A stretch of DNA of 64,000 bases from Erythrobacter sp. (GTDB lineage: Bacteria > Pseudomonadota > Alphaproteobacteria > Sphingomonadales > Sphingomonadaceae). Within the stretch, counting starts at the first letter, position 1, and each line of letters starts with the position of its first letter. A program made the translations under genes and the position numbers. The notes under the pieces are model-generated. The model ran no database searches, was not told where the DNA came from, and saw only the letters and a program-made list of their open reading frames with translations. The stretch is taken from assembly GCA_009993635.1 (NCBI GenBank), contig JAACTC010000005.1, forward strand, positions 124,001-188,000, in the 5' to 3' direction. This document shows, in pieces, positions 17,607 through 26,557 of this stretch.

Positions 17607-18211
17607 GTAGTCTGGTTGGGCCTGACGAAGACCGCGAGGACGGAAAGCCCGCGGTCCCCGAGAACGTGCAGGCCGCCGTGCGCACGCTGATCGAATGGGC
17701 GGGCGACGACCCGGCGCGTGAAGGCCTGCTAGATACGCCCAAGCGGGTGGCCCGCGCGTGGAAGGAATATTGCCTGGGATACCAAGAAGACCCTGCCGTG
17801 CATCTTGGCCGGGTGTTCGAGGAAGTGGGCGGCTACAATGACATCGTCCTGCTGAAGGACATTCCCTTCCAGTCGCATTGCGAACATCACATGGCGCCGA
17901 TCATCGGGGTGGCGCATATCGCCTACCTGCCGACCGATTTCGTCGTCGGCATCTCCAAGCTTGCCCGGGTGCTCCACGGTTACGCCCGGCGGTTGCAGGT
18001 GCAGGAACGGCTGACGGCCGAGGTGGCGGAGTGTATCTGGAACAATCTGAAGCCCGAAGGCGTGGCGGTGGTGATCGAGGCAAGCCACGCCTGCATGACC
18101 GCGCGCGGAGTGCGCACCCCGGGCGTCACCATGGTTACCAGCCGGATGATGGGCGTGTTCCGCGATGACCAGCGCAGCCGGAAGGAAGTTCTCGGCCTGA
18201 TGGGGCACTGA
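17603..18211 (+). CDS. folE: GTP cyclohydrolase I
   Basis: A 202-residue type I GTP cyclohydrolase, which makes dihydroneopterin triphosphate, the first step of tetrahydrofolate synthesis. The zinc and active-site residues are seen in FQSHCEHHMAP and in the Cys of SHACMTARGV. The PTDFVVGISKLARVL and RLQVQERLT motifs are also normal. The ATG overlaps the stop of the broken PLD gene; since ribosomes now stop 0.5 kb earlier, folE probably relies on its own weak AAAGG site at about 17588. Confidence 0.93.
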   Translation: MSSLVGPDEDREDGKPAVPENVQAAVRTLIEWAGDDPAREGLLDTPKRVARAWKEYCLGYQEDPAVHLGRVFEEVGGYNDIVLLKDIPFQSHCEHHMAPIIGVAHIAYLPTDFVVGISKLARVLHGYARRLQVQERLTAEVAECIWNNLKPEGVAVVIEASHACMTARGVRTPGVTMVTSRMMGVFRDDQRSRKEVLGLMGH

Positions 18212-18232
18212 GGCCCCGCGACGCATCTGGCC

Positions 18233-18871
18233 TCAGCTGGTCTTGGGTCGCGGGCCGATGCCTTCCGCCAAGATGGAGTTTGCGGCGAGCGCTGCCCGTT
18301 CCGCGCCATCGGCAGCGTTATCCTCGTCCGCCCAGACGGCATAACGCAGCCCCAGGAACACGTTCATTCCCATGATCGCCCAGGCGTGCGCTTCCTCCAG
18401 ATCGTCGCGCAGCTCGCCGGCCCCGGCTCCGATGCGCAGGCGGCCGAGGATGCGTTCGGCGGTCTTTTCATAGTGGTCGCGATAGCTTTGCGGATCGACG
18501 AATTCCGCCTCGTCGATGATCCGGTAGATTTCTTTGTGCTCGCGCGCGAATTCGAGAAACGCGGATAACGCAGCGCGTTCGGTATCGAGCGCGCCGAGAT
18601 CGCGCTCCGCCAGTCGCTGGGCAGCCGCGAACCGCACCCCGTCGCTCAGATCGCGCACCAGATCGCGGAAGATCGCCTCCTTGCTACCGAAATAGGTGTA
18701 GAAGCTGCCGAGCGCGACACCGGCGCGCTGGGTGATCGAGGCGATGGACGCCTCGTGAAAACCGCGCTCTCCGAACTCCGCAGTCGCAGCGTCCAGCAGC
18801 TTTCGCCGTGTGCGTCGCCCTCGCTCCGTTGCGGGTGGGGCCGGGCCGATTTCGGGGTCTGTCCTCGCCAT
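18233..18871 (-). CDS. TetR family transcriptional regulator
   Basis: A 212-residue TetR family repressor. The N-terminal helix-turn-helix spans about residues 22-68, with LLDAATAEFGERGFHEASI and the recognition segment ITQRAGVALGSFYTYFGSKE. The C-terminal ligand domain has AEFVDPQSYRDHYEKTAERI. It is divergent from the TonB-dependent receptor gene, and a strong palindrome sits between the two starts, so it most likely represses itself and the receptor. The ligand is unknown. It is convergent with folE. Confidence 0.88.
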   Translation of the reverse strand: MARTDPEIGPAPPATERGRRTRRKLLDAATAEFGERGFHEASIASITQRAGVALGSFYTYFGSKEAIFRDLVRDLSDGVRFAAAQRLAERDLGALDTERAALSAFLEFAREHKEIYRIIDEAEFVDPQSYRDHYEKTAERILGRLRIGAGAGELRDDLEEAHAWAIMGMNVFLGLRYAVWADEDNAADGAERAALAANSILAEGIGPRPKTS

Positions 18872-18914
18872 GATGCAAAGAGATTATGGAAAACCGGGGC
18901 AGGCGACAAGCTAT

Positions 18915-18940
18915 AACTTGAAACATGGTTCAAGTTTCAA
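18915..18940. promoter_or_regulatory. overlapping inverted repeats, likely TetR operator
   Basis: AACTTGAA (18915-18922) pairs perfectly with TTCAAGTT (18929-18936) across six bases. A second register overlaps it: TTGAAAC (18918-18924) with GTTTCAA (18934-18940). The element is 44 bp from the tetR start and 45 bp from the receptor start, where a divergent repressor site is expected. Binding by the adjacent TetR is an inference from position. Confidence 0.7.
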
Positions 18941-18984
18941 TATGCAAACCGGCATAAGGTTTAACCGGAGAGGGAAAATTCGTG

Positions 18985-21354
18985 ATGCGTAGCTCTGTGA
19001 GAAGCATTGTCGCCGTGCGTGCCGGCCTGATGGCCGGCGCGGGATTCGCCGCGTTCGTCGCCGCCCCGGCCATGGCGCAGGATATGTTCGGCGATGCCGC
19101 CGCCGATCAGATGGCAGCGGAAGAAGACGTCGTGCTCGACGACAACGTCATCACGGTCACCGCCCGTCGCCGTGAAGAGCGGCTGATCGACGTGCCGATC
19201 TCCGTCACCTCGTTCAGCGGCGAAGAACTGGCCAATCGCGGTGCGGTCGATATCACCGATATCGGCAATTACACCCCCAACGTGACGCTGGAGGCGAGCC
19301 GCGCAACCAACTCCACGCTGTCTGCCTTCATCCGCGGTATCGGCCAGCAGGATCCCGTTTCCGGCTTCGAGCAGGGCGTGGGCATCTATCTCGACGATGT
19401 GTATCTCAACCGGCCACAGGCTGCCGTGCTTGAGATCTACGATGTCGAGCGGATCGAGGTTCTGCGCGGGCCGCAGGGTACGCTGTATGGACGCAACACC
19501 ATCGGTGGCGCGGTCAAGTATGTCAGCCGCCGCCTGCCGCAGGAATTCGACCTCAAGGCGAAGGCGAGCTACGGCACATACAACCTGGCCGAAGGCGTGG
19601 TTACCGCGTCGGCACCGATCAACGATATCGTCCGCGTGGGCGGCTCGGTCGCGCGCCTGTCGCGCGGCGGGTTCGGCGATAACCTGACGCTGGGGACGGA
19701 GAACTACAACAAGGACATCTGGGCCGGTCGCGCCAGCCTCGAAATGGGTGGCTTTGGCGAGCCCGTCTTCGTGAGCATCAAGGGCGACTATACCAAGGAC
19801 AAGAGCAACCCGCGCGGCGGCCATCGCCTGATCCCGGGCCTCGTTTCGGGCGCACCCGTGCTCGACGATGTCTACGACACGCGCGGCGGGCTCGACGATC
19901 CGGAACAGGAAGTCGAATCCTACGGCGTTTCGATGAAGGCGGAAATCGACCTGGGCGCAGGCCTGATGTTCCGGTCGATCTCCGCATGGCGCAAGGACGA
20001 CAGCAGTACGCCGATCGATTTCGACGCGCTTCCTGCCGTGGATCTGGACGTTCCGGGGCTCTATCTGAACGAGCAGATCAGCCAGGAACTGCAGCTGGTA
20101 TTCGACAATGGTGGACCGCTCACCGGTCTGCTCGGTGCCTATTATCTCGACGCGACTGCTGACACATTGTTCGACGTCCGCATCTTCACGACGTTAGCGG
20201 GCCTGACCGCGTTCACCGAAGCGGACGTCGACACCGAAACCTACGCCATCTTCGGCGATTTCTCGTTCGACGTGTCGGACAAGATCGCGCTCTCGGTCGG
20301 CGGCCGCTACACCTGGGATAACCGCGAGGCCTCGATCCTGCGGCAGAATTACCTCGGTGGCGGTTCGCCCGTGTTCGGTGGTCTCGGTGTGCCGTTCGGC
20401 GCAGCGGGCACCGACTTCAAGGGCGAGCGGGACTTCAACAAGTTCACCCCGCGCGCTTCGATCAGCTTCATGCCGACGCCCGATCACAACCTGTATGCGA
20501 GCTATTCCAAGGGTTTCAAGGGCGGCGGGTTCGATCCGCGGGGGGTGGGTGCCAATGCGCCCGACCTCGACGGCAACTCGATCATCTCCGACGATGAAGT
20601 CGCTGCCTTCCTGAGCTTCGAGCCGGAAGAGGTCGACAGCTACGAAGTCGGCTACAAGGGCAGTCTGGCAGGCGGCCGGGTGAACGTGGCGATTGCCGGC
20701 TTCTACGCCGATTACACCAACGTGCAGATTCCCGGCTCGGTGGCATGTACCGTTGGCGGTTTCCCGAGCTTCTGCGGTGTCGTGTCGAACGCCGGCAAGG
20801 CGACCTTCAAGGGCGTCGAGTTCGAAGGTTCGGCGCGGCTCGGCGGCGGGTTCACCCTGTCCGGCTCGCTCGGCTATATCGACGCGCAGTACGACGAGTA
20901 CATCACCAATATCGGCGCGACCCCGACCGATGTGGCCGATTTCCGCGAGGTGCAGAACACACCTGAATGGACCGGCAGCGCAACGGCAGCCTATAATGCG
21001 CCGATCGGCGACGGCGATCTGTATGCCGGCGCGACTGTCAGCTATCGCAGCAAGACCTTCCAGTTCGAGATTCCCAACCCGTTCCTCGATCAGGATGGCT
21101 ACGCGCTGCTGAACGCGGACATCGTCTATACGTTGCCAGGCGGACGGATCACGGTTGGCCTGCACGGCAAGAACCTGACCGATCAGCGGTACAAGACCAG
21201 CGGGTACACCTTCGTGGCGACCGATCCCACGACCGGTGCGATCATCAACGGGGCCAATGGCTTCCCCATCCCGACGCTTGGGCCGGAAGGGACGCTGACG
21301 ACCTTCTACGGCAATCCGCGCGAAGTCTTCCTGACGGTGGGCTTCAAGCTCTGA
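18985..21354 (+). CDS. TonB-dependent outer-membrane receptor
   Basis: A 789-residue TonB-dependent receptor for energised uptake across the outer membrane. A signal peptide ends near residue 33 (PAMAQ). A TonB box-like NVITVTARRREER follows, then the plug domain with RGIGQQDPVSGFEQGVGIYLDDVY and VLRGPQGTLYGRNTIGGAVKYVSR (about 105-190). The remainder is beta-barrel, ending in FLTVGFKL with the terminal aromatic/Leu pattern. Sphingomonads carry many such receptors for carbohydrates, siderophores and other substrates; nothing here identifies the ligand. ATG 18985 has GGAGAGGG upstream. Control by the divergent TetR is likely. Confidence 0.9.
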   Translation: MRSSVRSIVAVRAGLMAGAGFAAFVAAPAMAQDMFGDAAADQMAAEEDVVLDDNVITVTARRREERLIDVPISVTSFSGEELANRGAVDITDIGNYTPNVTLEASRATNSTLSAFIRGIGQQDPVSGFEQGVGIYLDDVYLNRPQAAVLEIYDVERIEVLRGPQGTLYGRNTIGGAVKYVSRRLPQEFDLKAKASYGTYNLAEGVVTASAPINDIVRVGGSVARLSRGGFGDNLTLGTENYNKDIWAGRASLEMGGFGEPVFVSIKGDYTKDKSNPRGGHRLIPGLVSGAPVLDDVYDTRGGLDDPEQEVESYGVSMKAEIDLGAGLMFRSISAWRKDDSSTPIDFDALPAVDLDVPGLYLNEQISQELQLVFDNGGPLTGLLGAYYLDATADTLFDVRIFTTLAGLTAFTEADVDTETYAIFGDFSFDVSDKIALSVGGRYTWDNREASILRQNYLGGGSPVFGGLGVPFGAAGTDFKGERDFNKFTPRASISFMPTPDHNLYASYSKGFKGGGFDPRGVGANAPDLDGNSIISDDEVAAFLSFEPEEVDSYEVGYKGSLAGGRVNVAIAGFYADYTNVQIPGSVACTVGGFPSFCGVVSNAGKATFKGVEFEGSARLGGGFTLSGSLGYIDAQYDEYITNIGATPTDVADFREVQNTPEWTGSATAAYNAPIGDGDLYAGATVSYRSKTFQFEIPNPFLDQDGYALLNADIVYTLPGGRITVGLHGKNLTDQRYKTSGYTFVATDPTTGAIINGANGFPIPTLGPEGTLTTFYGNPREVFLTVGFKL

Positions 21355-21377
21355 TCGCCCGCGCTGGCTGAGCCACG

Positions 21378-21425
21378 AAAAAAAGGGGCGCGCCTTCCTT
21401 TCGAAGGTGCGCCCCTTTTGCTTTT
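21378..21425. terminator. bidirectional intrinsic terminator
   Basis: The arms 21381-21397 and 21403-21419 form a 17-bp stem with one G-U pair and a five-base loop (CTTTC). It is preceded by seven A and followed by TTTTGCTTTT, so it can stop transcription from both sides. It lies between the convergent receptor and peroxiredoxin genes. Confidence 0.9.
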
Positions 21426-21456
21426 CGCACCACGCAAGATGCGCGGGCGGCAGATT

Positions 21457-21936
21457 TTACAGCTGGCCGAGCATGTGCTCCGCGCTCGACACGCTGAAGT
21501 CGCCCGGCTTTTCGACGTTGAGCTTGCGGACCTGTCCATCGTCGACGATCATCGAATACCGCTGGCTGCGCTTGCCCATGCCGAAGCCCGACCCGTCCAT
21601 GGTCAGGCCGACGGCTTCGGCGAAGTCGCCGTTGCCATCCGCCAGCATGGTCACGTCTTCGCTGCCGTCGGCCTTCTGCCAGGCACCCATGACGAACGGA
21701 TCATTGACCGAGATACACGCGATCTCGTCGATACCCTTGGCTTTGAGTTCTTCCGCCTTTTCCGCGAAGCCCGGCAGGTGCTTGGCCGAGCAGGTGGGGG
21801 TAAAGGCACCCGGCACCGCGAACAGCGCGACCTTGCGGCCGGCAAAAAATTCGCGCGTGTCGACCTGCTCCGGGCCGCTTTCGGTGGCCTTGCTGATCTT
21901 GAGCTGGGGAATGGTGTCGCCTTCGGAAATTTTCAT
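21457..21936 (-). CDS. peroxiredoxin (Prx5 type)
   Basis: A 159-residue peroxiredoxin of the Prx5/redoxin group, a thiol peroxidase that reduces hydrogen peroxide and organic peroxides. The peroxidatic Cys49 is in VPGAFTPTCS, followed by HLPGF and a conserved Arg in KRSQRYSMIVDDG. ACISVNDPFVMGAW contains a second Cys typical of the family. Start chosen at 21936 because the homologous core begins MKISEGDTIP and GAGAAA lies upstream; a longer reading to 22035 adds unrelated residues. It reads away from ahcY across a 328-bp intergenic region. Confidence 0.9.
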   Translation of the reverse strand: MKISEGDTIPQLKISKATESGPEQVDTREFFAGRKVALFAVPGAFTPTCSAKHLPGFAEKAEELKAKGIDEIACISVNDPFVMGAWQKADGSEDVTMLADGNGDFAEAVGLTMDGSGFGMGKRSQRYSMIVDDGQVRKLNVEKPGDFSVSSAEHMLGQL

Positions 21937-22264
21937 ATCGTTTTCTCGATCCGCTTGGTTGGTGTGCGTGGCATCCTGTGGCCTGCCGACGGTGCGGGTA
22001 CAAGGTGCCCGTTCGACCAATATTCGCAAGACCACTCGATCACACTACGATTTGAAACGCGTATCTATCCCGCAGCGATGCGGGGCGGGCGTGCGGCCTG
22101 GCCGAACTGAGGCACCATCCGTGGCCCACGGCGCTTGCAGATATAAAGAAGTCTTTATATGGGGCATGCACTCACGGGCGGCGTGGCCGCCCTATAAAGA
22201 TATTTTCCCCCTGGGTTCCCTGCGCCAAGCCGGCGTATGCCCACCAAGCCCATAGGAGCAAGCA
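21937..22264. other. 328-bp divergent intergenic region
   Basis: No gene is seen here. It holds, in order, a CCCGCA/TGCGGG hairpin with a GCGA loop (22069-22084), the 20-bp palindrome at 22141-22160, a GGGCGGC/GCCGCCC hairpin (22176-22192), and an AT-rich TATAAAGATATTTT stretch (22193-22206) that may be a -10 region or a second half-site. The ahcY ribosome-binding site (AGGAGCA) precedes 22265. Confidence 0.6.
22141..22160. promoter_or_regulatory. perfect 20-bp palindrome upstream of ahcY, SahR-like site
   Basis: ATATAAAGA and TCTTTATAT form perfect 9-bp arms around AG. An imperfect copy, ATAAAGATATTTT, lies at 22194-22206. From family knowledge, the ArsR-type repressor SahR controls S-adenosylhomocysteine and methionine genes in many Proteobacteria through AT-rich ATAAAGA-type palindromes; I am recalling the pattern and could not check it. 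The position 105 bp before ahcY fits. No regulator gene is next to it. Confidence 0.6.
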
Positions 22265-23662
22265 ATGGCTACCAAGGAACAGGACTTCATCGTCAAGGAT
22301 ATCGACCTTGCCGACTACGGCCGCAAGGAAATCGAGATCGCCGAAACCGAAATGCCGGGCCTGATGGCGCTGCGCGAACAGTACGGCGAGAGCAAGCCGC
22401 TGAAGGGCGCGAAGATCGCCGGTTCGCTGCACATGACGATCCAGACCGGCGTGCTGATCGAAACGCTGGTGGAACTGGGCGCGGACGTGCGCTGGACCAC
22501 GTGCAACATCTATTCGACGCAGGATCACGCCGCTGCCTACATCGCGGACAAGGGCATCCCCGTGTTCGCCATCAAGGGCGAAACGCTGGCCGATTACTGG
22601 GATTACGTGGCGAAGATCTTCGACTGGGGTGACGAGCCCTGCAACATGATCCTCGACGATGGCGGCGACGCCACCATGTTCGCGCTGTGGGGCGCGCGGA
22701 TCGAAGCGGGCGAGGAAATGCCCGCGCCGACCAACGAGGAAGAGCGCGAAATGCAGCGCGCCCTCAAGGCTTTCGTTGAGCGCAAGCCGGGCTACCTGAC
22801 CAAGACGGTCGATACCATTCGCGGCGTTTCGGAAGAGACCACCACCGGCGTCAACCGTCTGTACCAGCTGGCGAAGGCCGGCAAGCTGCCGTTCCCCGCG
22901 ATCAACGTGAACGACAGCGTCACCAAGTCGAAGTTCGACAACAAGTACGGCTGCAAGGAATCGCTGGTCGACGGCATTCGTCGCGGCACCGACGTGATGA
23001 TGGCCGGCAAGGTCGCCTGTGTCGCGGGCTATGGCGATGTCGGCAAGGGCTCGGCAGCCTCGCTCGCCGGTGCCGGTGCGCGTGTGATGGTCACCGAAAT
23101 CGACCCGATCTGCGCGCTGCAGGCGGCGATGGACGGGTTCGAGGTCGTGACGATGGAGGACGCGGTGAAGCGCGCCGACATCTTCGTGACCACCACGGGC
23201 AACAAGGACGTCATCACCGTCGACCACATGCGCGCCATGAAGGACATGGCGATCGTGGGTAACATCGGCCACTTCGATAACGAGATCCAGGTCGAAGGCC
23301 TGGCCAACATGAAGTGGACCGAGATCAAGCCGCAGGTCGACATGGTCGAATTCCCCGACGGCAAGCGGATGATCCTTCTCTCGAAGGGCCGCCTGCTCAA
23401 CCTCGGCAACGCGACCGGCCACCCCAGCTTCGTGATGAGTGCCAGCTTCACCAACCAGGTGCTGGCCCAGATCGAGCTGTTCACCAAGGCCGGTGAATAC
23501 GACAATGCCGTGCACGTACTGCCCAAGCACCTCGATGAAGAGGTCGCCGCGCTTCACCTCCAGAAGCTCAACGTGCAGCTGAGCGAACTGAGCGAAGAGC
23601 AGGCCGACTATATCGGCGTGCCCAAGGAAGGGCCGTACAAGCCCGAGCATTACCGCTACTAA
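22265..23662 (+). CDS. ahcY: adenosylhomocysteinase
   Basis: A 465-residue S-adenosylhomocysteine hydrolase, which splits S-adenosylhomocysteine to homocysteine and adenosine and so keeps methylation going. The substrate domain has [16 protein letters not shown] and [11 protein letters not shown]; the NAD-binding Rossmann motif is [12 protein letters not shown] (about residue 253). The protein ends in KPEHYRY, the usual C-terminus that reaches into the neighbouring subunit. It carries the ~40-residue insertion typical of the longer bacterial form. It is transcribed alone, with a likely terminator after it and a palindromic operator before it. Confidence 0.97.
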   Translation: MATKEQDFIVKDIDLADYGRKEIEIAETEMPGLMALREQYGESKPLKGAKIAGSLHMTIQTGVLIETLVELGADVRWTTCNIYSTQDHAAAYIADKGIPVFAIKGETLADYWDYVAKIFDWGDEPCNMILDDGGDATMFALWGARIEAGEEMPAPTNEEEREMQRALKAFVERKPGYLTKTVDTIRGVSEETTTGVNRLYQLAKAGKLPFPAINVNDSVTKSKFDNKYGCKESLVDGIRRGTDVMMAGKVACVAGYGDVGKGSAASLAGAGARVMVTEIDPICALQAAMDGFEVVTMEDAVKRADIFVTTTGNKDVITVDHMRAMKDMAIVGNIGHFDNEIQVEGLANMKWTEIKPQVDMVEFPDGKRMILLSKGRLLNLGNATGHPSFVMSASFTNQVLAQIELFTKAGEYDNAVHVLPKHLDEEVAALHLQKLNVQLSELSEEQADYIGVPKEGPYKPEHYRY

Positions 23663-23677
23663 TCGGCGATAAAGTGC

Positions 23678-23702
23678 AAGCGCGGGGAAATCCGCGCCTT
23701 TG
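23678..23702 (+). terminator. probable terminator after ahcY
   Basis: GCGCGG (23680-23685) pairs with CCGCGC (23692-23697) around a six-base loop, with flanking AA/TT pairing across a bulge. CTTTGT follows, a weak U-rich tail. It lies 16 bp after the ahcY stop. Confidence 0.55.
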
Positions 23703-23753
23703 TAAGGCCCGGCATGGTTGCCAAGCGACCATTGCCGGGCCTAGCTGATTCTT

Positions 23754-26117
23754 ATGGACCTTGGCTCAACCGCGCTGGCACTTCTCGGCCTTCTGCTGGC
23801 AGCGTGGACTGCCGGTGCAGCGTGGCTGATGATAGCCGCGGGCGCACGCTCGCGCGGTGCCGATGCAGCGCGGCGCACCGCCATGCGGCTCAACCGCCTG
23901 CTCGACGAAGCGCCGACCGCCGCACTGTTGGTGCGCAGCGACGGCCGTCTCGAAGGGTCCGAACGCCTGGCGCACTGGCTCGGCTTCGAAGAGCTACCGC
24001 AATTCCTGAGCGAGCTGGCGAAGCATCCCGACCGCGGCCTGACCGCCGAACAGCTGGATTCGCTGACGCAGAAGGTGCGGCTGGCGCAGAAATCGGCGGC
24101 GCCATTCCGCATGGCGATTACGCTGCCGGGGTCTTCGCGCAGTCTCGCCCTGCATGGCAGCCTCGCCGATCCGCAGGTCTCGCCCGGCGGCGCAGCGTTG
24201 ATCTGGGTGTTCGACTTCAGCGAAAGCGAGCTGGAGCTCAATCGGATGCGCAAGGCCACGGCGCGCGCGAAATCCGATTTCGCTGCGCTGGTCGGCCTGA
24301 TCGAAGCCGCGCCCACGCCCATGTGGTTCCGCAATGGCGACATGGAGCTGCAGCTGGTTAACAAGGCCTATGTCGCGGCTGTCGGTGCCGAAAGCGCGCA
24401 AAGCGTGATCGACCAGCAGATCGAGCTGGTGGAGCCGATCGACGGAGCACGCCCCGGCGATGTCGCCCGCAAGGCCTCCGAACGGCGCGAGCCGATAGAG
24501 CGCGTGGTGTCCGTCACCAGCGTCGACGGGCGGCGGCGTCGTTTCCGGGTGTTCGACCTGCCGCTCGATGCGGATGGCGTGGCAGGCTACGCGGTCGATA
24601 TTCAGGAACAGGAAGACCTTGCGCGCGAACACCGCGCCTATCGCGAGGCGCAGCGCAGCATGCTCGATCGTCTCTCGGTCGGGGTGGCGCAGTTCGATGC
24701 CGCGCGCCGGATGACGTTCGCCAACCAGCCCTTCCGCCGCCTGCTGGGCGTACGCCCGGGGGCAGGCGCGATCGGCACCGCCTTCGAACGCCTGCTGAGC
24801 GATGCGCGCGACGAGGGCCGTACGCCCGAAGTCCGCGACTTTCCCAGCTGGCGCAAGGATCATGTAGAATGGTTCGGTGCCGGTGACACGCAGGAAGAGG
24901 ACTGGCCCCTGTCCGATGGCACGCACCTCGTGGTGGTCGGCCAGCCCATGCCCGATGGCGGGCTGGCGTTGATCGTCGAAGACCGCACCGAACAGCTTTC
25001 CATCGCCGCCAATCGCGACACGCTGCTGCGCACGCGCACCGCCATGCTCGACAGCCTGTTCGAGGCGCTGGCCGTGTTCGCCCCCGACGGCACCTTGCAG
25101 CTGTGGAACCACAGTTTTCCGGAGACCTGGGGCCTGGAGCCCGAGGCGCTGGACCGGCATCCATCGGTCGATATGCTGCTCGGCCTGATCCAGCCCAAAC
25201 TCGCGCGGCCCAAGCAGGCGAAGGGCGTCAGCGAAGTGATCCGTTCCGCTACGCTCGACCGCAAGGAGCGGGCGGGGCGGCTGCAACTGGCCGACGGGCG
25301 GACCATCGAATTTGCCGGTATCCCGCTGCCCGATGGAAACGGGCTGCTCACCACATTGGATGTGACCGCCAACGAACAGGCCGAAACCGCCCTGCGCGAC
25401 CGGGCGGAGGCGCTGGAGCAGGCGGACAAGGTCAAGACCCGCTTCCTCGCCAATATGTCCTACGAATTCCGCACGCCGCTGACCTCCATCGGTGGGTTCG
25501 CCGAACTGCTGCAGGCCGAGGTTGCCGGGCCATTGAGTGATGGCGCGCAGGAATATGTCGGCGCTATTCTCGAAGCCGTCGCGCGGCTGACCGACCAGGT
25601 GGAAAACGTGCTCGACCTGTCGCAGAGCGAGGCGGGCCTGCTGCCTATCGCGCGGCGCGAACTGGATATCCTTGCTTTCGTGACCGGCGTGGCGCGCGCG
25701 CGCGAGGACGCGGTGGAGGCGAAGTCCATCTCGCTCGACATACGCGGCAGTCGATCGCTCAAACTCCAGGCCGATCCGCGCCAGCTGGGCCGTGCCATCG
25801 GCCAGTTGCTCGACAATGCCATAGAGGCGTGCGAGCCGAACGGGCGTATCCTCGTCGATATTGCCAGCCACGACAAAGGAGTGCGCATCGTGATCTCCGA
25901 CGATGGACGCGGGATGGACGAGGGCGAGCTGGTGCGCGCGCTCGACGGGATGCGTGACAGAGCCGACGGGACGCAGGGCAATGGCGCTGCGCGGCGGCAG
26001 GGCCTCGGCCTCCCGCTGGCAAAGCAGCTGATCGAGGCGCACGGCGGGCGGTTCGATATCAAATCGCGCAAGGGGCTGGGGACGAGCGCGACCTTGTGGC
26101 TGCCGCAGATCCCATGA
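23754..26117 (+). CDS. divL: DivL-like tyrosine-type sensor kinase
   Basis: A 787-residue protein with an N-terminal membrane segment (about residues 7-28), several PAS-like regions (about 45-540), a dimerisation/H-box helix and a C-terminal ATPase domain. The H-box reads ANMSYEFRTPL: Tyr570 stands where ordinary histidine kinases have His. That substitution, the layout and the linkage to tsaE identify it with DivL of Caulobacter (Tyr550), which regulates the CckA-CtrA phosphorelay through DivK. The ATPase domain keeps the N box QLLDNAIEA, the G1 box ISDDGRGMDEG and the G2 box GLGLPLAKQL. The stop overlaps tsaE by 4 bp. The role in this species is by analogy. Confidence 0.85.
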   Translation: MDLGSTALALLGLLLAAWTAGAAWLMIAAGARSRGADAARRTAMRLNRLLDEAPTAALLVRSDGRLEGSERLAHWLGFEELPQFLSELAKHPDRGLTAEQLDSLTQKVRLAQKSAAPFRMAITLPGSSRSLALHGSLADPQVSPGGAALIWVFDFSESELELNRMRKATARAKSDFAALVGLIEAAPTPMWFRNGDMELQLVNKAYVAAVGAESAQSVIDQQIELVEPIDGARPGDVARKASERREPIERVVSVTSVDGRRRRFRVFDLPLDADGVAGYAVDIQEQEDLAREHRAYREAQRSMLDRLSVGVAQFDAARRMTFANQPFRRLLGVRPGAGAIGTAFERLLSDARDEGRTPEVRDFPSWRKDHVEWFGAGDTQEEDWPLSDGTHLVVVGQPMPDGGLALIVEDRTEQLSIAANRDTLLRTRTAMLDSLFEALAVFAPDGTLQLWNHSFPETWGLEPEALDRHPSVDMLLGLIQPKLARPKQAKGVSEVIRSATLDRKERAGRLQLADGRTIEFAGIPLPDGNGLLTTLDVTANEQAETALRDRAEALEQADKVKTRFLANMSYEFRTPLTSIGGFAELLQAEVAGPLSDGAQEYVGAILEAVARLTDQVENVLDLSQSEAGLLPIARRELDILAFVTGVARAREDAVEAKSISLDIRGSRSLKLQADPRQLGRAIGQLLDNAIEACEPNGRILVDIASHDKGVRIVISDDGRGMDEGELVRALDGMRDRADGTQGNGAARRQGLGLPLAKQLIEAHGGRFDIKSRKGLGTSATLWLPQIP

Positions 26118-26557
26118 GCGAACCCCTCGATCTGCCCGATCTCGCCGCGATGGACGCCCTCGGCAAACGCATCGCCGAAAGAATGCGGGCGGGCGATGTC
26201 ATCGCCCTGTCCGGCCCGCTGGGGACGGGCAAGACGACTCTGGCGCGCGCCATCCTGCGGGCGAGCGGCCATGCCGGCGAGGTGCCATCGCCGTCCTACA
26301 CGCTGGTCGAACTCTACGAAGGGCTCCGCGTGCCGATCGCTCACGCCGATTTCTACCGGCTGGACGATCCGGCCGAAGCCGAAGAGCTCGGGCTCGACGA
26401 TTATCGCGAAGGCGCGGTGCTGATTGCCGAATGGCCGGAACGGGCGGGCGGGTTCGCACACGAGCCCGGCTGCCTTTCGATTGCGCTGTCGAAATACGAA
26501 GATGGTCGCAAGGCGATTGTCGAATGCGGGGCAGATTGGCTAGGACGCGCGCCATGA
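26114..26557 (+). CDS. tsaE: tRNA t6A37 synthesis ATPase TsaE
   Basis: A 147-residue TsaE, the small P-loop ATPase that, with TsaB and TsaD, makes N6-threonylcarbamoyladenosine at position 37 of ANN-decoding tRNAs. Walker A GPLGTGKTT is near residues 35-43, PSPSYTLVE and HADFYRL follow, and AVLIAEWPER carries the Walker B-like Glu. The start at 26114 overlaps the divL stop; an upstream frame continuation to 26096 is not needed. The stop overlaps amgK by 4 bp. Confidence 0.92.
   Translation: MSEPLDLPDLAAMDALGKRIAERMRAGDVIALSGPLGTGKTTLARAILRASGHAGEVPSPSYTLVELYEGLRVPIAHADFYRLDDPAEAEELGLDDYREGAVLIAEWPERAGGFAHEPGCLSIALSKYEDGRKAIVECGADWLGRAP

Noticed and set aside
22036..22264. S-adenosylhomocysteine riboswitch upstream of ahcY
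   Set aside because: The conserved core I would expect (CCGAGG with GCGCUGC) is not present; the visible signals are a DNA palindrome and simple hairpins, which fit a protein operator better.
23994..26042. Long minus-strand frame opposite divL
   Set aside because: It is a GC-driven shadow of the kinase gene; no start signal or domain supports it.
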